From: Branchiostoma belcheri
Taxonomy: Eukaryota; Chordata; Leptocardii; Amphioxiformes; Branchiostomatidae
Assembly (NCBI RefSeq): GCF_001625305.1
Contig: NW_017804620.1
Location: 615,364 to 679,363, forward strand
Direction: 5' to 3'
DNA length: 64,000 nt
Positions 12,601 to 21,264 of this stretch are shown piece by piece. Numbering within the stretch: position 1 is the first letter of the stretch; every line of letters starts with the position of its first letter. The position numbers and the translations under genes are program-made. The notes beneath the pieces are model-generated. The model was not told where the DNA came from and searched no databases. It saw only the letters and a program-made list of their open reading frames with translations.

Positions 12601-15600
12601 CCTGCCTGCCATGGTTTTTGATGTTCTGGATACAATAAGCCTGAAATACATTGTTTGTTTCCCCAGATTGTGGCCTGGCCACGCATAAGCAGTGTTCGAA
12701 GGTTGTGCCGAATGACTGCCAACCTCACATGAAGTACATCAAGAAGGTTTATGGCATTGACCTGACGACAATCGTCAAGGCACACAACACAACCCGGCCT
12801 GTCGTCGTCGACAACTGTGTCCAGGAGATCGAGAGAAGAAAAGACGGTAACTTAAAGATTTTAGAAAGTGAGAGAAGGAGAAAGGGATAAATATGTTTGT
12901 AAAAATCTATGAATTAAGAGAAGAAAAATGATATACCGGCCATGGACAACTGTTTCCAGGAGATTAAGAGAAGAAAAGATGGTAACTAAAGATGTTAGAA
13001 TCTGAGTGATGGAAGGACGAAGGGACAAGAAAAGTCCTTTAAAAATCTATGAAGGAGAGAAAATGTATCGTTGAAATTGAAGATGTATGTGACTTATAAA
13101 ATGTGAAGAAATCAGGAAAAGAAAAAGTTGTGATTGAGCATGATTTGGGATTTGTTAAACAGTGTATCTTAATGAAAGATGTGTACCATTGTTCTGAGGA
13201 TAAAGTTTTAAGTGATATGATGTATCAGTGAGGACACCTAGTGTATGAAATAAAACTGCAACTTAGTAATTTACAATTTTATTCCATTATGTACATGTAC
13301 AACACTGATAAACAAGTCTTCTCTAACTCTCTGTGTTTACATTCCAGGTTTGTTGTCTGAAGGACTTTACAGAGTTTCTGGCTTTAATGATGACATAGAA
13401 GAAGTCAAACTGTCATTTGACAAAGGTAATAGTGAGATACTATTTATTTTATCACAAATACTTTTGAAACATGGCTTCTCAATCCAAGTACAAACCTTTG
13501 AAAAACAGTCCTACATAGAAAAATTGTATTTAGCATCTAGCAACTTCTGTTGAACTGCAACTGTTTCACAGTAACGGTTATATTTGTAGTTACTGTAGAT
13601 AATGTATTTGCTTTTTTGTTACAGCAAAACTTAAATCTTGGAGTCTAATACAAATGTCTGTGGGGACATACATGTATAATACTGTGGATTGGAACTGCAA
13701 CTGTTTGTCAGTGGGGACATCTAGCAGGTCAGGTTGAAATTGCAGCTGTTCCCTTTGTTCATAACAAACAATCCATTTTTCTGTTTTCTCAGATGGAGCT
13801 CAGGCTGACATTTCAGAGTCTACATACGAAGACATCAACACGATAGCGGGCGCGCTGAAGCTCTACTTCCGCATGTTACCCATTCCACTCATCACCTTCG
13901 ACGTCTACCCAAAGTTCATAGAGGCAGCCAGTAAGTCTTTAATAGTTGTTGTCTCAGCAGTTTTTAGGGCTTGGAAACCAGATTTTTCAAAGTCAATATT
14001 CTAGTCACTTATCTACATACTGTCCCAATGTATATTGACACTCATTGAGCAAAGATGCCAAAAGTTCTGAAGAAAAACAGTTACTGGAAGGACCCTGGGC
14101 TGATTTTTAGGGTACCACCCAGAAAATAAAGGACTCATCTTTGGGCTTGTTTCTCCAGTTTTAAAAACTTTTTGCCACCCTGAAATTGCATTGGATGCCC
14201 GTTCACATTTTTATGTTTCCCTTTAGTTTGTTCTAAGGAAAACATATTGTTTTTACTCTGTTTCTTCTTCCTCTTCTTCTTGAACAAATAAGGTCAATGA
14301 CCTGGAGCAGACAGCTGTCACCATGGTAACTGGTGGTGTACATAGCAGACACCCTGTGGTGTTGGGTTACATTGCGTTTTAAGTGGTAGGACAGAATTGG
14401 AGGGGCACTGGCATCATATACCACCTGTATATGAATGTTTTTGAGTAACAATTAACAGAGCAGCATGTGGTTTGTTGGGCTAGATTGTGTAATGGTAAAC
14501 TTGATGCATTTTGTTTTGCAGTTATCAGATTGAGATCCATACATTTGGTTACTGTGAAAATATTGTAATATGCCAGCTATTATTTGAAAGACTACTACCT
14601 ACATGTACATGTAAAACAAGGCCCAAAGATTATATGCTATTTTCTGATCTCTGCATTGATTATTGCCAGACCCTGTTCAATGTCTTTTATCAGTGGATGG
14701 CTTCTGTTCTGAGGGAAAACCTGCCTTGCCATAACCAAGGCTTCTTGGCAGAGACTGAGGGCTTTACTGTGATCACCCAGGCGGTGCCAGGCCACCCCCA
14801 GGTTTCTGAGTGACATGGCAATGTCAGGATGTGCTTTAGTCTGACCATAGATACTTCTGTACATCTGCAGTGCCTGTTCACCGTAGCTGATTGCTTTTCT
14901 GTAATCACCCAGGTGGTGCCAGGCTGACCCCAGGTTGTTGAGTGAGGTGGCAATGTCAGGATGTGCTTTAGTCTGACCATAGATACTCCTGTGCACCTGC
15001 AGTGCCTGTTCATGGTAGCTGATTGCTTTTCTGTGATCACCCAGGTGATGCCAGGCTCCCCCCAGGTTGTTGAGTAAGGCAGCAGTGTCACAATGTGCTT
15101 TAGTCTGACCATAGATACTCCTGTACATCTGCAGTGCCTGTTCATGGTAGCTGATTCCTTTTCTGTAATCACCCAGGTGGTACCAGACTGACCCCAGGTT
15201 TCTGAGTGAGACAGCAATGCCAGGATGTGCTGTATTGTGACCATACATACTTCTGTCCATCTTTAGTGCCTGTTCAGGGTAGTTTCTTGCATTTTCAAAA
15301 TCACCCAATTCTATCCATGACTTTCCTACATTGTTGAGTAAGCTTGCAACATCACAGTGTGCTGTATTCTTACCATGGATACTTGAGCTCCTGTACATCT
15401 GCAGTGCCTGTTCACGGTAGTTGATTGCTTTTCTGTAATCCCCCAGGTCATCCCAGGCTGACCCCAGCATGTTGAGTGAGGCAGCAATGTAGGGATGTGC
15501 TGTATTTTGACCATAGATATCCCTGTACATCTGTAGTGCTTCTTGAAGGTAGCTGATGGCTTCTCTGTATTCACCCAGATGGGGATAGACTCCTCCCAAG

Positions 15601-18600
15601 TTGAGTAGTGACATGGCGATACTAGGATTTGTATCTGAATTTGTGATACCTTGACCAGAGGAACGTGCCAATGACAGTGCCTCTTCAAGATAGCTGACTG
15701 CCCCCTGATAATCACCCATACTTCTCAAAGCAACACCAAGCCTGTTGAGCAGCACACTTTTATCAGCATCATTTCCTTTAGCTTCCCTCAAAGCTTCCTG
15801 GTAGCAGCAGACAGCCTGGCTATATTTGCACAGTACAGTGTACATTGTTTCTCTTATTGCAATTGTCGGTAAAGTTGCATAGAAATCATCGGATGAATGT
15901 GGAATTATGTTTTGTTCAGACCATATTGAAAAAAGATATCTAAGATAGAGTGCTGTGTAATAGTATCTGAAAAGCTGCTTTTCATTTGGTAGATAAAAAA
16001 TCTGTTTCAGTGTGTTTGTTTGTATTTCATCATTGGTCTGTAGGTATGGTTCCTGTCCATGCTGGGCTGTTTCAATGGAGGCCAAAGCTGACAGGTTTTC
16101 CTTCTGTCCACCATTTGCGATGTATGTTCTGAGCCTGAGTTCTGCTGAGATGCTGGCAATCACTGTCAGGTGATGTGCATTGTTGGAACTGATCACTTGT
16201 TGGTTTTCCATTTCTTCTATTGTCTCCCAAACTGTGGTAGGTATGATGCCTGAAGACAGTGCCAAGCAGTCCACTGCTACAGCTGGGAAGCGATAGAGAT
16301 CTTTCTTCACATCAATCAACCTTGCTGTGAGGGATCTTTGTAGATCTTTGTAGATGTCATTGTTTTCCCTCAGTGTCTCCTGTGCCAGTTGTTGAGCCAT
16401 TTTACCCCCATCAGCTTGCAGTATCTCCACTGTGATGGCCATGTATGTGTCAATCAAATCCTGGTCCCCTGCTATCAGGCATGGGTTTCTCAAGATAGTG
16501 GCAAGGTGATATCCTTCCTTCAGATACAGTGTGACATCAGTTTGAAGTATTGAGACCATGTTCTCTGGGGTGCAGATGAGTTCACTGGGTGGTTCATTCT
16601 TAGTTCCCTGCCTGCCCAGTGGAGTCTTACTTGCCTTTGGCATGGAACCATCAAATGCAAACCCACGTGGTGTAACAGAGTCATAGTACCAGTCATCAAG
16701 TGGATTCTCAGAGTAGAAGTCATTGAGAGATTTTATTCCCAGTGCTGGGAGAATGGTTTCTCCCAGGTTGACCACCTTGAGGTGTAGATAGTGGGTGAGG
16801 TTACGGAAATACACAAGACATTCTTCACTTTCTTTCTCTTCCAAGATGGCAAACTCCAGGTCTGAGTATGGAGTTACCAGTCCTGTGGCCTGTGAACCCA
16901 AACCTATCAGGGCATACTTACAGGGAGGGGGACTCATTAACCCAATACACTCTTCTACAAGCAGGCTGATGAACTCCTTCCTTTGTTGTGCAATTTTCTC
17001 AAACAACTGCCTGACAGCCTGAGCTCGTTTTGCCTCTATCTCTCTGACACATGGGTCATCCTCATCATGTACATAGGGATCCAGCTGCTGGTCAATGGTT
17101 TCCATCTCCAGCTTGATCTGGTCCCGCATCTCCTTCAGCTGTTTCTTGTGTTTGTCTGTGTCATCTCGGTTAACATTTCTATCAATGCCTAAGGCACATT
17201 TGAGGAATGACATCTCTACTTCTCTAATAGCTGTTACTATGTTACCATTGAGGACTTGATCCTCTGACCTGGCTATTGCTGCATTGTAGAGTGCTGCTGC
17301 TTTGACAAAGTCTCCCCCGTCTCCTGTCTGCTGACCTCGCTTACTGTAGACATCCCCCAACTTGCACAGGGGCTCCACCTCTCTCTGGAACTGCTGGGCT
17401 GTCGGCTCATCTGAATTTGAAGGTGTTGATCATGAATACATATTATTATTAGGAATTACAAGTGTATTTATCTTGGTGATAGAATTATTCTTTTAACTAA
17501 CTTAAAGGTTTAAAAAGATTTAAAACGTATTTCAAGTTCATTTGTCAGTTAGGTCTACACAAAAGAAAAAGGCTGGGGTCATCAGTTCTTTCTACTAAAC
17601 AGGAAGACAGGAAACTAAACTTTTTTTCCTAGGCCTTACTGTTCCAGCTATTGTTATCAGGCTGTGTAGTTATCTTGATGTAAAATCTAAAGAAAAGTAG
17701 TGTTGGGCCTGTACCTCTCACATGTACCATCTTGAGTGCAGCTGCAAAGTGCTGCTCTGCTGAGTCCAGGTCTGCTCTGGCAAGGGAGGAGTCTCCTTCC
17801 TTTAGGTGGTCCTTGTACTTACTAAGAAATGCAAGGTATGATACTGAGTTGTGGAGTGAATGTGACTGTAAAGAACATATGAATTTCCTGATTCAATTAC
17901 AGATCTCACTCATTCACTATCCTGTCCAATGTTTTTGTTTTGTCATCCATTCAGCCAATGTACAAATTACGCAATCATGTAAAGAGAAGTTGTGTCTCAG
18001 AAAGGTTATGGGCAACATATTTCTGAATATAAATTATATGTTATCTCACCTGTCAGTATGGCCTTTATCTTTACCAGTTCTGGCTGCAGCACTGGTCAGT
18101 CCTGATTCTGATGCTTTGCTGAAAAAGAATTGAAATAATTATGAAACTAGTACTAAAAATAGTTTTTGTTGCAGTCATGTTGAATGGATACTTTTGTTTG
18201 CTGCAAAGAAGAAAAAGTTTTCTTAAGTTAGCTTTTGATTTGATCAATTTATAGAAATGAACTTCTAGAATTGATCAAATCAAAAGCTAACTTAAAGTTT
18301 TCTAACCTTCTTATGCCTGGATAAAGATGTTGATCCTGCAGTGTATTTGCAGCTATACTCTTGTCCCCCGTCTGGTGTGGCATGTGTGGTCTTCTTTCTC
18401 TCAGTCTTGCTTGGTTTGATAATGATAGCTGCAGAATTTAATTCACATTTTTTAATATTTTCTTACTAATATTCTTTTGCAACATTGTACAATTATAGTT
18501 CAATAGCTGTATCATGTGTAAGTAAAAAGAATTAATTGATGTAGTTGTATCATGTATAAGTCTAGTTGTATCATGTTGACGTAGTGGTATCATGTGTAAG

Positions 18601-21255
18601 TTATTATATAAGAATTTGTTTTTATCAGTTTTTGTTTGTGAACTGGCATTGTAGAACTTATAGTGACCATAAACCAAATCTATACACATGCAAACATCTA
18701 ACCTGTCAGTGTCATTTCCTAGACTTTTTTATTAGTTTTTTAGTATTTAGATCTTAGAAGAACAAATAATGACAACAAAATGTAATTTTCTTCATTTACG
18801 TCTATACTTCCATAAATGTTTCAAAGCAACATGGTTGTACCCAATTTCTTTTCTCAGACAAGCAGATTTTCTCAGCAAATTTTTCTCAGCAGATTTTGTC
18901 ATACGTATATTACCTTTATCACTGCTTTCTTGATCTTGTTCAAGAGACATCTAACCAAGTACAAGATAGTTTTTTTTTACGATGTTCCAGGGTCAATTTT
19001 GTCCCCGGATCCCCACATGTTGTCAGGGCCTTGTTGTACATGGCAGCTGCCTTGGAGAACTGGGATACATCAGAGGTTGTCTTGCCTTTCCCAAGGTAGA
19101 AATCTCCAAGTGATTTGAGAACTTCAACCTCCAAGAACATGTCGCTGTTCCCAATCGCAGTCACTAATGTTTCTGTGTAAGTTTCCTCTACAGAGTGCAA
19201 GGGCTTACCGACTCTTCTGTCCAGTTTGTCACAAATCTCTGCCACCCTTAAGACATTACTGTCAGCAGTACCCCAGTAGTCTGGTGACAGCGACCGGAAG
19301 TGTGGACTGTACCCCTGCAGCAGTTGTCTGGAGAGTTTCTCCATGTAGCGGATACGATGTTCCATTGTTTCTCCCACATCTGGATCTTTGCAGCGCAGTA
19401 AGGCAGCAGCATACAGGGCAGCAGCCTTGTCAAACTCTGCTGAATCTTTGCTGAGCTTGGCTTTCTCAAGACGCAGGTCTCCAAGACTTTTCAGGACTTC
19501 TACCTCCATGGAACAATCCTCACTAGCAATAGCTTCCTTCAGTGCCTGACCATAACTGACTTCTTTGCTGTACGGACTGTTTATGCACAGTTTCTGCAGT
19601 CTGTTTGCCAAGCTGGCCATGCTGACAGTAGACATTTTCCAGCGTTTCTTCTGTTGACAAAAGTGTCTAAATCTCACCTGGGTGTCTGAGACTTGCCTGG
19701 GTAGAGAGTTTCCCAGTCTTTAGAAGTTGAAGCTTTGAGTTTTCTTCAGTACATGTAGGGAAAAATTGCTTCTGTTCCACAATGTGTGGGCGAAAGTTCT
19801 GGGTTTTCCCTCGTATTCTAAAGGGGGACTTTCCCTGTTTATCTCCAGGTCTTTCTGTTGGGTCACACCTGATATGTTTTGTTTGACGTAGTAAACACAA
19901 AGCTGAGGACAAGTGTCAACCTCTCATGTTTCCATGTGGCATTGTTGTTCACAGTGGGCTCTGTTATTACTGACCGACACTAGCTGGTACACAGTATGCA
20001 GAACTGGTAATAGAGAGCCAGCATATGGGTTGGAGAGCCAAGTGTGTACCCGGTAGAGGTTGGGTGTCATGGTTTTGCTGGTCAATCTTGTATTGAATAT
20101 TATTATGAATATTAGAGAATGCATTTTGGGGGTGACTGGTATATATAACTTGGCAGAAAAGTGCTAGTAGATGTTTGCTTAAAATCTTTAGTGGAATGTT
20201 GACATTATATGTTTTCTAGTAAAACCTTGTGTTGATTCAGTGCTACAAAGTTTTACCCTATACATGACAACCAGTATCCTCATAGTTTCTATTGTTGTGT
20301 TTTCTTCTTTACAGAGATTTTATATCAATTAGGTTCAATGTTACAAACCTTATGAATTGTTGTTCCTACATGACAACCAGTGCCCTCATAGTCTCCCTTG
20401 TTGTGTTATCTGCAGAGATTCCTGATGATAAGGACTGTCTGAGAAAGATCCACGAGACGTTAGACGATCTGCCGCCAGCTCACTTCCAAACTCTCAGCTT
20501 CCTCATGGCTCATCTACACAAGTAAGGCTAACATATTTTATTACTTGCGTATATTGTATTATATCATATCCAAGAACAGTATGATACTTGGATCTAGCTA
20601 GGATTTTGTTTTAACATTATCAGGTAGTATACTTTCAAACTCTCAGCTTCCTTATGGCTCAACATCTTATTTTGTTTTATCATCATGGTAGTACTCAGAA
20701 GGGAGCAAAGGGACCAAGTGGGGGGTTGGTGAGGTTTTGAACTTAATGTGAGAATTGACTATTCTAAGATAGCCAAAGGGGAACATTGTTGTTGTTTTTT
20801 TTACACAATGTATCCTGGATGGACAACCTTTACAACTTTGTAGTGTTGTAACCTTAACAAAGGACCTTTAGATATTAAAACTCTGCCACAAACTCAAAAC
20901 AGACTCAAATGCTGGCAACAAAATGTATTATTTAAAATAATTTCTTCTGGCATTTATTTTCTAATTCATGATTCTCTTGATGGGGTGTTTGAAATCTAAA
21001 ACAGGGTTGGAGAGACTGGTCACTGTATACCTGAATGACATACCTTTCTAGTATCTAAATGTTTTACTTTGTCTCCTCAGAGTTGCTAAATGCGACAAGT
21101 TTAATCTGATGACAGCAGAGAACCTCGGGATGGTCTGGGGACCGACGCTGATGCGACTCGCAGACACGAACTCGCTCGCCGGACTCACCGACCTGAAGTT
21201 CCAGAGGAGGGCTGTGGAACTCATGATCAAATTTCAGGACGCTCTCTTCAACTAG
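5049..21255 (+). CDS. Chimaerin (SH2-C1-RhoGAP), 11 exons seen, 5' partial
   Basis: Rac-specific GTPase-activating protein of the chimaerin family; in vertebrates C1 binds diacylglycerol and RhoGAP switches off Rac at membranes. Joined exons: 5049-5104, 6106-6137, 6507-6620, 7561-7876, 10277-10351, 11926-12010, 12667-12846, 13348-13425, 13793-13930, 20416-20521, 21081-21255. All have AG/GT boundaries and matching phases, giving 450 residues; human alpha2 is about 459. Order in the protein: YQLQQ N-terminal segment, SH2 (YLIRES with the phosphotyrosine-binding Arg; [11 protein letters not shown]), a Ser/Thr-rich linker, C1 with all zinc ligands (HNFK, CEYC, CADC, HKQC), then RhoGAP with the arginine finger in GLYRVSG. 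The exon encoding the initiator Met (about 20 residues in human alpha2) is not recognisable in 1-5048 and may be upstream. The first ten-intron layout is compact except intron 13931-20415, which hosts an antisense gene. Confidence 0.95.
6106..6137 (+). CDS. Chimaerin exon: start of SH2
   Basis: A 32-base microexon with acceptor TTTACAG and donor GA|GTAAGT. It encodes [10 protein letters not shown] plus a split Glu codon, equal to the family's KYYGREFHG stretch. Confidence 0.9.
6186..6410 (+). repeat. (TG)n microsatellite
   Basis: Long, mostly perfect TG/CA dinucleotide run with short interruptions inside the chimaerin intron. The open frames over it in both strands are compositional artefacts. 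A (TTTG)n stretch follows just before the next exon at about 6456-6503. Confidence 0.9.
6507..6620 (+). CDS. Chimaerin exon: SH2 N-terminal half
   Basis: Acceptor TTTACAG, donor ATCAG|GTACTT. It encodes [15 protein letters not shown] through [18 protein letters not shown]. The Arg in YLIRES is the conserved SH2 phosphotyrosine-binding residue. It ends in phase 2. Confidence 0.95.
6735..7005 (+). pseudogene. Partial copies of the preceding exon end
   Basis: Three decayed copies of the 3' end of exon 6507-6620 follow it: near 6738-6764 (GGTAGCTAC...CCATCAG|GTAG), 6847-6860 (TTGGCTATCAGGTAC) and 6963-6998. The intronic sequence behind each (CATGCTTGTGACC and ACAGATCATG) repeats too, with a period of about 115-140 bp. 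The duplicated unit therefore spans the exon edge, donor site and intron. Confidence 0.75.
7233..7280 (+). pseudogene. Decayed copy 1 of the SH2 exon 7561-7876
   Basis: After an intact TTCAG acceptor it reads [16 protein letters not shown] and then hits a stop codon. It matches the first 16 or so residues of the true exon but carries substitutions, including Arg to Trp in FRLYY. It would terminate the protein if spliced in. Confidence 0.8.
7371..7467 (+). pseudogene. Decayed copy 2 of the SH2 exon
   Basis: After a CATAG acceptor-like end it reads [17 protein letters not shown] and continues to RFDTIQNLV, then a stop codon. Compared with the true exon it lacks three residues near KHFV and stops where ADGL should follow. 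It is closer to the real exon than copy 1, implying a more recent duplication. Confidence 0.8.
7561..7876 (+). CDS. Chimaerin exon: SH2 C-terminal half and linker
   Basis: Acceptor TTTAG, donor TCG|GTAAGA, 316 bases. It encodes [18 protein letters not shown] to the end of SH2 ([14 protein letters not shown]), the EPIYEPCGY stretch typical of chimaerins, then a Ser/Thr-rich linker. This is the only one of three similar exons in this intron with an unbroken frame. Confidence 0.95.
7965..8166 (+). repeat. Dispersed repeat family A, copy 2
   Basis: It shares GTTGGGTTACATAATG, ATTAACAGAGCA and GCATTTGCTTTGCAAA blocks in order with 1890-2116 and 14285-14520. Confidence 0.6.
8350..8592 (-). mobile_element. 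tRNA-derived SINE (minus)
   Basis: On the minus strand it begins with tRNA-like A-box and B-box sequence (GGTCCCGGGTTTGAGTCC), continues through CAAGTGAAAATGAG, and ends with an AATCAAATCAA tail. A near-identical plus-strand copy lies at 34801-35040. This is RNA polymerase III-type retroposon architecture. Confidence 0.8.
8700..9400 (+). repeat. Local duplication in chimaerin intron
   Basis: ATTGATTTTAATTCCCG with CAGTATTGGTGT or CGGTATTGGTGT follows at about 8703 and again at about 9306, roughly 600 bp apart; a related GCCAGTATTGGTGTAAGG block lies at 9123. A related CTAGGCC/TTTTTTTCC block lies at 17556-17650. A (GATT)n run occurs at about 9626-9652. No coding signal. Confidence 0.5.
10048..10205 (-). 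repeat. Two tRNA-like tandem units
   Basis: On the minus strand, two units about 90 bp apart each show a D-arm/A-box-like AGTCCAGTGGTTAGTGCC and a B-box-like GAGTTCG(G/A)ATCCCG. They resemble the head of a tRNA-derived SINE but lack a complete acceptor stem, so I do not call them tRNA genes. Confidence 0.6.
10277..10351 (+). CDS. Chimaerin exon: SH2-C1 linker ending HNFK
   Basis: Acceptor AACAG, donor AAG|GTAGGC, exactly 25 codons, ending YEKPHNFK. The His in HNFK is the first zinc ligand of the C1 domain. Confidence 0.9.
10390..11755 (+). repeat. Tandem repeat array in chimaerin intron
   Basis: About nine diverged units contain CAGCACCAAGGACAG, GGAAGACATAGAAAAGC, GTAACATTTA and AACAACAGAAATACA. 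Clear unit starts lie near 10541, 10911, 11041, 11188, 11328, 11471 and 11616, giving a period of roughly 130-145 bp. Frames crossing it are shadows. Confidence 0.75.
10572..10620 (+). pseudogene. Partial copy of exon 10277-10351 end
   Basis: TACGAAAAGTCTCATAAC continues as TTCAAG|GTA and is followed by the same GCTTTTCCTTAACA intron sequence seen after the true exon, 247 bp upstream. It would read YEKSHNFK and retains a donor, but has no acceptor directly in front. Confidence 0.75.
11926..12010 (+). CDS. Chimaerin exon: C1 domain, first part
   Basis: A strong C-rich tract and TCCAG acceptor; donor GCAG|GTGAGA. It encodes [13 protein letters not shown] and [13 protein letters not shown], including the first CxxC zinc-ligand pair. 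It ends in phase 1. Confidence 0.95.
12358..12525 (+). pseudogene. Duplicate C1 exon (possible alternative terminal exon)
   Basis: After an intact C-rich tract and TCCAG acceptor in the correct phase it reads [18 protein letters not shown] and YIKKFYGI, almost identical to exon 12667-12846. It keeps both C1 cysteines and the His. It has no donor at the expected place and runs into repeat sequence, reaching a stop at about 12528. If used as a last exon it would yield an SH2-C1 protein without RhoGAP. It may be only a dead copy. Confidence 0.7.
12455..12640. mobile_element. Foldback repeat with TGGATAGTCCA core
   Basis: AGGCACGGTTCTGGATAGTC and its reverse complement flank a short loop (about 12512-12610). 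A related inverted copy occurs at about 56462-56600. It sits between the two copies of the C1 exon. Confidence 0.6.
12667..12846 (+). CDS. Chimaerin exon: C1 end and C1-GAP hinge
   Basis: Acceptor CCCAG, donor GACG|GTAACT. It encodes [18 protein letters not shown], finishing the zinc finger, then [13 protein letters not shown] and [13 protein letters not shown], the chimaerin segment entering RhoGAP. It ends in phase 1. Confidence 0.95.
12936..13020 (+). pseudogene. Partial copy of exon 12667-12846 end
   Basis: GACAACTGTTTCCAGGAGAT continues through AAGAGAAGAAAAGATG|GTAACT, matching the end of the true exon, its donor and the following intron (GATGGAAGGACGAAGGGA). It begins about 130 bp after the original and has no acceptor. 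Confidence 0.75.
13348..13425 (+). CDS. Chimaerin exon: RhoGAP arginine finger
   Basis: Acceptor TTCCAG, donor AAAG|GTAATA, 78 bases. It encodes [16 protein letters not shown] and EEVKLSFDK. The Arg of GLYRVSG is the catalytic arginine finger that completes the Rac active site. An inverted, splice-competent-looking copy lies at 42529-42606. Confidence 0.95.
13793..13930 (+). CDS. Chimaerin exon: RhoGAP core
   Basis: Acceptor TTCTCAG, donor GCCA|GTAAGT. It encodes [17 protein letters not shown] and [16 protein letters not shown], the conserved RhoGAP block with the LPxPLI motif. Two truncated inverted copies of its 5' end lie at 42001-42048 and 42151-42201. Confidence 0.95.
13968..14156 (+). 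repeat. Dispersed repeat family B, copy 1
   Basis: It begins GGGCTTGGAAACCAGATTTT and ends GGACTCATCTTTGGGCTTG. A clearly homologous copy lies at 63322-63525 in the same orientation. Unknown element class. Confidence 0.7.
14285..14520 (+). repeat. Dispersed repeat family A, copy 3
   Basis: It starts GGTCAATGACCTGGAGCAG and contains GTTGGGTTACATTGCG and ATTAACAGAGCA. It lies just past the 3' end of the nested antisense gene. Confidence 0.55.
14637..17410 (-). CDS. TPR-NTase copy 1, exon with NTase and C-terminal TPRs
   Basis: The minus-strand acceptor AATTCAG at 17411 is followed by codons for [20 protein letters not shown], then an open frame to a TAG at 14637, 923 residues in all. The NTase motif [16 protein letters not shown] lies about residues 165-185 of this exon. 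The C-terminal half is eight TPR units encoded by visibly repeated DNA of about 126-132 bp (14700-15560). Strong similarity to 38759-41820 along the full length supports coding. Confidence 0.93.
14637..19635 (-). CDS. TPR-NTase protein, copy 1, nested antisense in chimaerin intron
   Basis: Large multidomain protein: an N-terminal TPR-like helical region (repeated [13 protein letters not shown] and [13 protein letters not shown] units), a GlnD/DUF294-like nucleotidyltransferase core ([10 protein letters not shown] then [11 protein letters not shown], the GS...DxE metal-site pattern), a helical middle region, and about eight C-terminal 42-44-residue TPRs of the [15 protein letters not shown] type, related to kinesin-light-chain/NPHP3 TPRs. 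Exons (5' to 3' on the minus strand): about 19635-18981, 18428-18307, 18118-18075, 17843-17715, 17410-14637, so roughly 1200-1240 residues. The last exon is certain; the three small ones are open and phase-compatible but only the 17843-17715 one is confirmed by the paralogue. The first donor is unclear: an A-run after LTLEHR replaces the paralogue's reading, so the gene may be damaged there. Substrate and role are unknown. Confidence 0.8.
17715..17843 (-). CDS. TPR-NTase copy 1, small internal exon
   Basis: The donor AGAG|GTACAG joins in phase to exon 17410-14637. It reads [19 protein letters not shown] and [16 protein letters not shown]; the paralogue exon 38529-38589 gives [13 protein letters not shown]. 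The start is ambiguous: an acceptor CTCAG gives 17843 (reads [12 protein letters not shown]), while CTTAG gives 17821. Confidence 0.65.
18075..18118 (-). CDS. TPR-NTase copy 1, candidate 44-base exon
   Basis: It has an excellent acceptor (CTTTTTCAG) and donor CTG|GTAAAG. In the frame that joins 17843 it reads [14 protein letters not shown]. No counterpart exists in the paralogue at 37.6-41.8 kb. Confidence 0.45.
18223..18295. repeat. Short perfect inverted repeat in intron
   Basis: Arms 18223-18249 and 18269-18295 are exact 27-base reverse complements (TTAAGTTAGCTTTTGATTTG start) around a 19-base loop. It lies between two candidate exons of the nested gene. Confidence 0.8.
18307..18428 (-). 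CDS. TPR-NTase copy 1, candidate exon
   Basis: Acceptor TTCTGCAG, donor AAG|GTTAGA. Two frames are open across its 122 bases: one joins exon 18118-18075 in phase ([20 protein letters not shown]...), the other fits the weak donor at 18981 ([18 protein letters not shown]...). I cannot choose without transcripts. Confidence 0.4.
18979..19635 (-). CDS. TPR-NTase copy 1, N-terminal exon
   Basis: The start at 19635 ([16 protein letters not shown]) is chosen because the paralogous block at 36608 keeps the same in-frame Met spacing (MSGIGMANLANRLQQL). It contains two related helical blocks, each with VEVLKSLGD followed by [10 protein letters not shown] or [10 protein letters not shown]. Homology to the paralogue ends at LTLEHR, where an eight-to-nine A run begins and the frame stops shortly after. 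Confidence 0.8.
19640..20130 (-). promoter_or_regulatory. Shared 5' flank of the TPR-NTase genes
   Basis: This stretch is the inverted homologue of about 36236-36600: both carry blocks such as CTCTGTTATTACT, GGTCACACCTG and a CTTTCCC run upstream of the start codons. Conservation between copies fits a promoter or 5' UTR carried along in the duplication. No TATA box or other core element is convincing. Confidence 0.45.
20416..20521 (+). CDS. Chimaerin exon: RhoGAP, after the nested gene
   Basis: Acceptor TCTGCAG, donor CACAA|GTAAGG. It encodes [17 protein letters not shown] and [18 protein letters not shown], the RhoGAP LPxAHxxTLxxLMxHL block. Its phase matches exon 13793-13930 across the 6.5 kb intron. 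Confidence 0.95.
20626..20668 (+). pseudogene. Partial copy of exon 20416-20521 end
   Basis: CTTTCAAACTCTCAGCTTCC continues as TTATGGCTCAAC, matching the end of the true exon about 140 bp upstream. It has no acceptor or donor. Confidence 0.6.
21081..21255 (+). CDS. Chimaerin last coding exon
   Basis: Acceptor CTCCTCAG. It reads [19 protein letters not shown] and GPTLMRL, then [23 protein letters not shown] and a TAG stop. These are the C-terminal RhoGAP helices, with NLGxVxGPTLMR conserved. Confidence 0.95.
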
Positions 21256-21264
21256 CAATACTTG

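Noticed and set aside
14690..15715. Open frames of 129-184 residues antisense-shifted within the nested gene
   Set aside because: They are out-of-frame readings of the 126-132 bp TPR-coding repeats; the main frame aligns with the paralogue. The same applies to 40625-41722.
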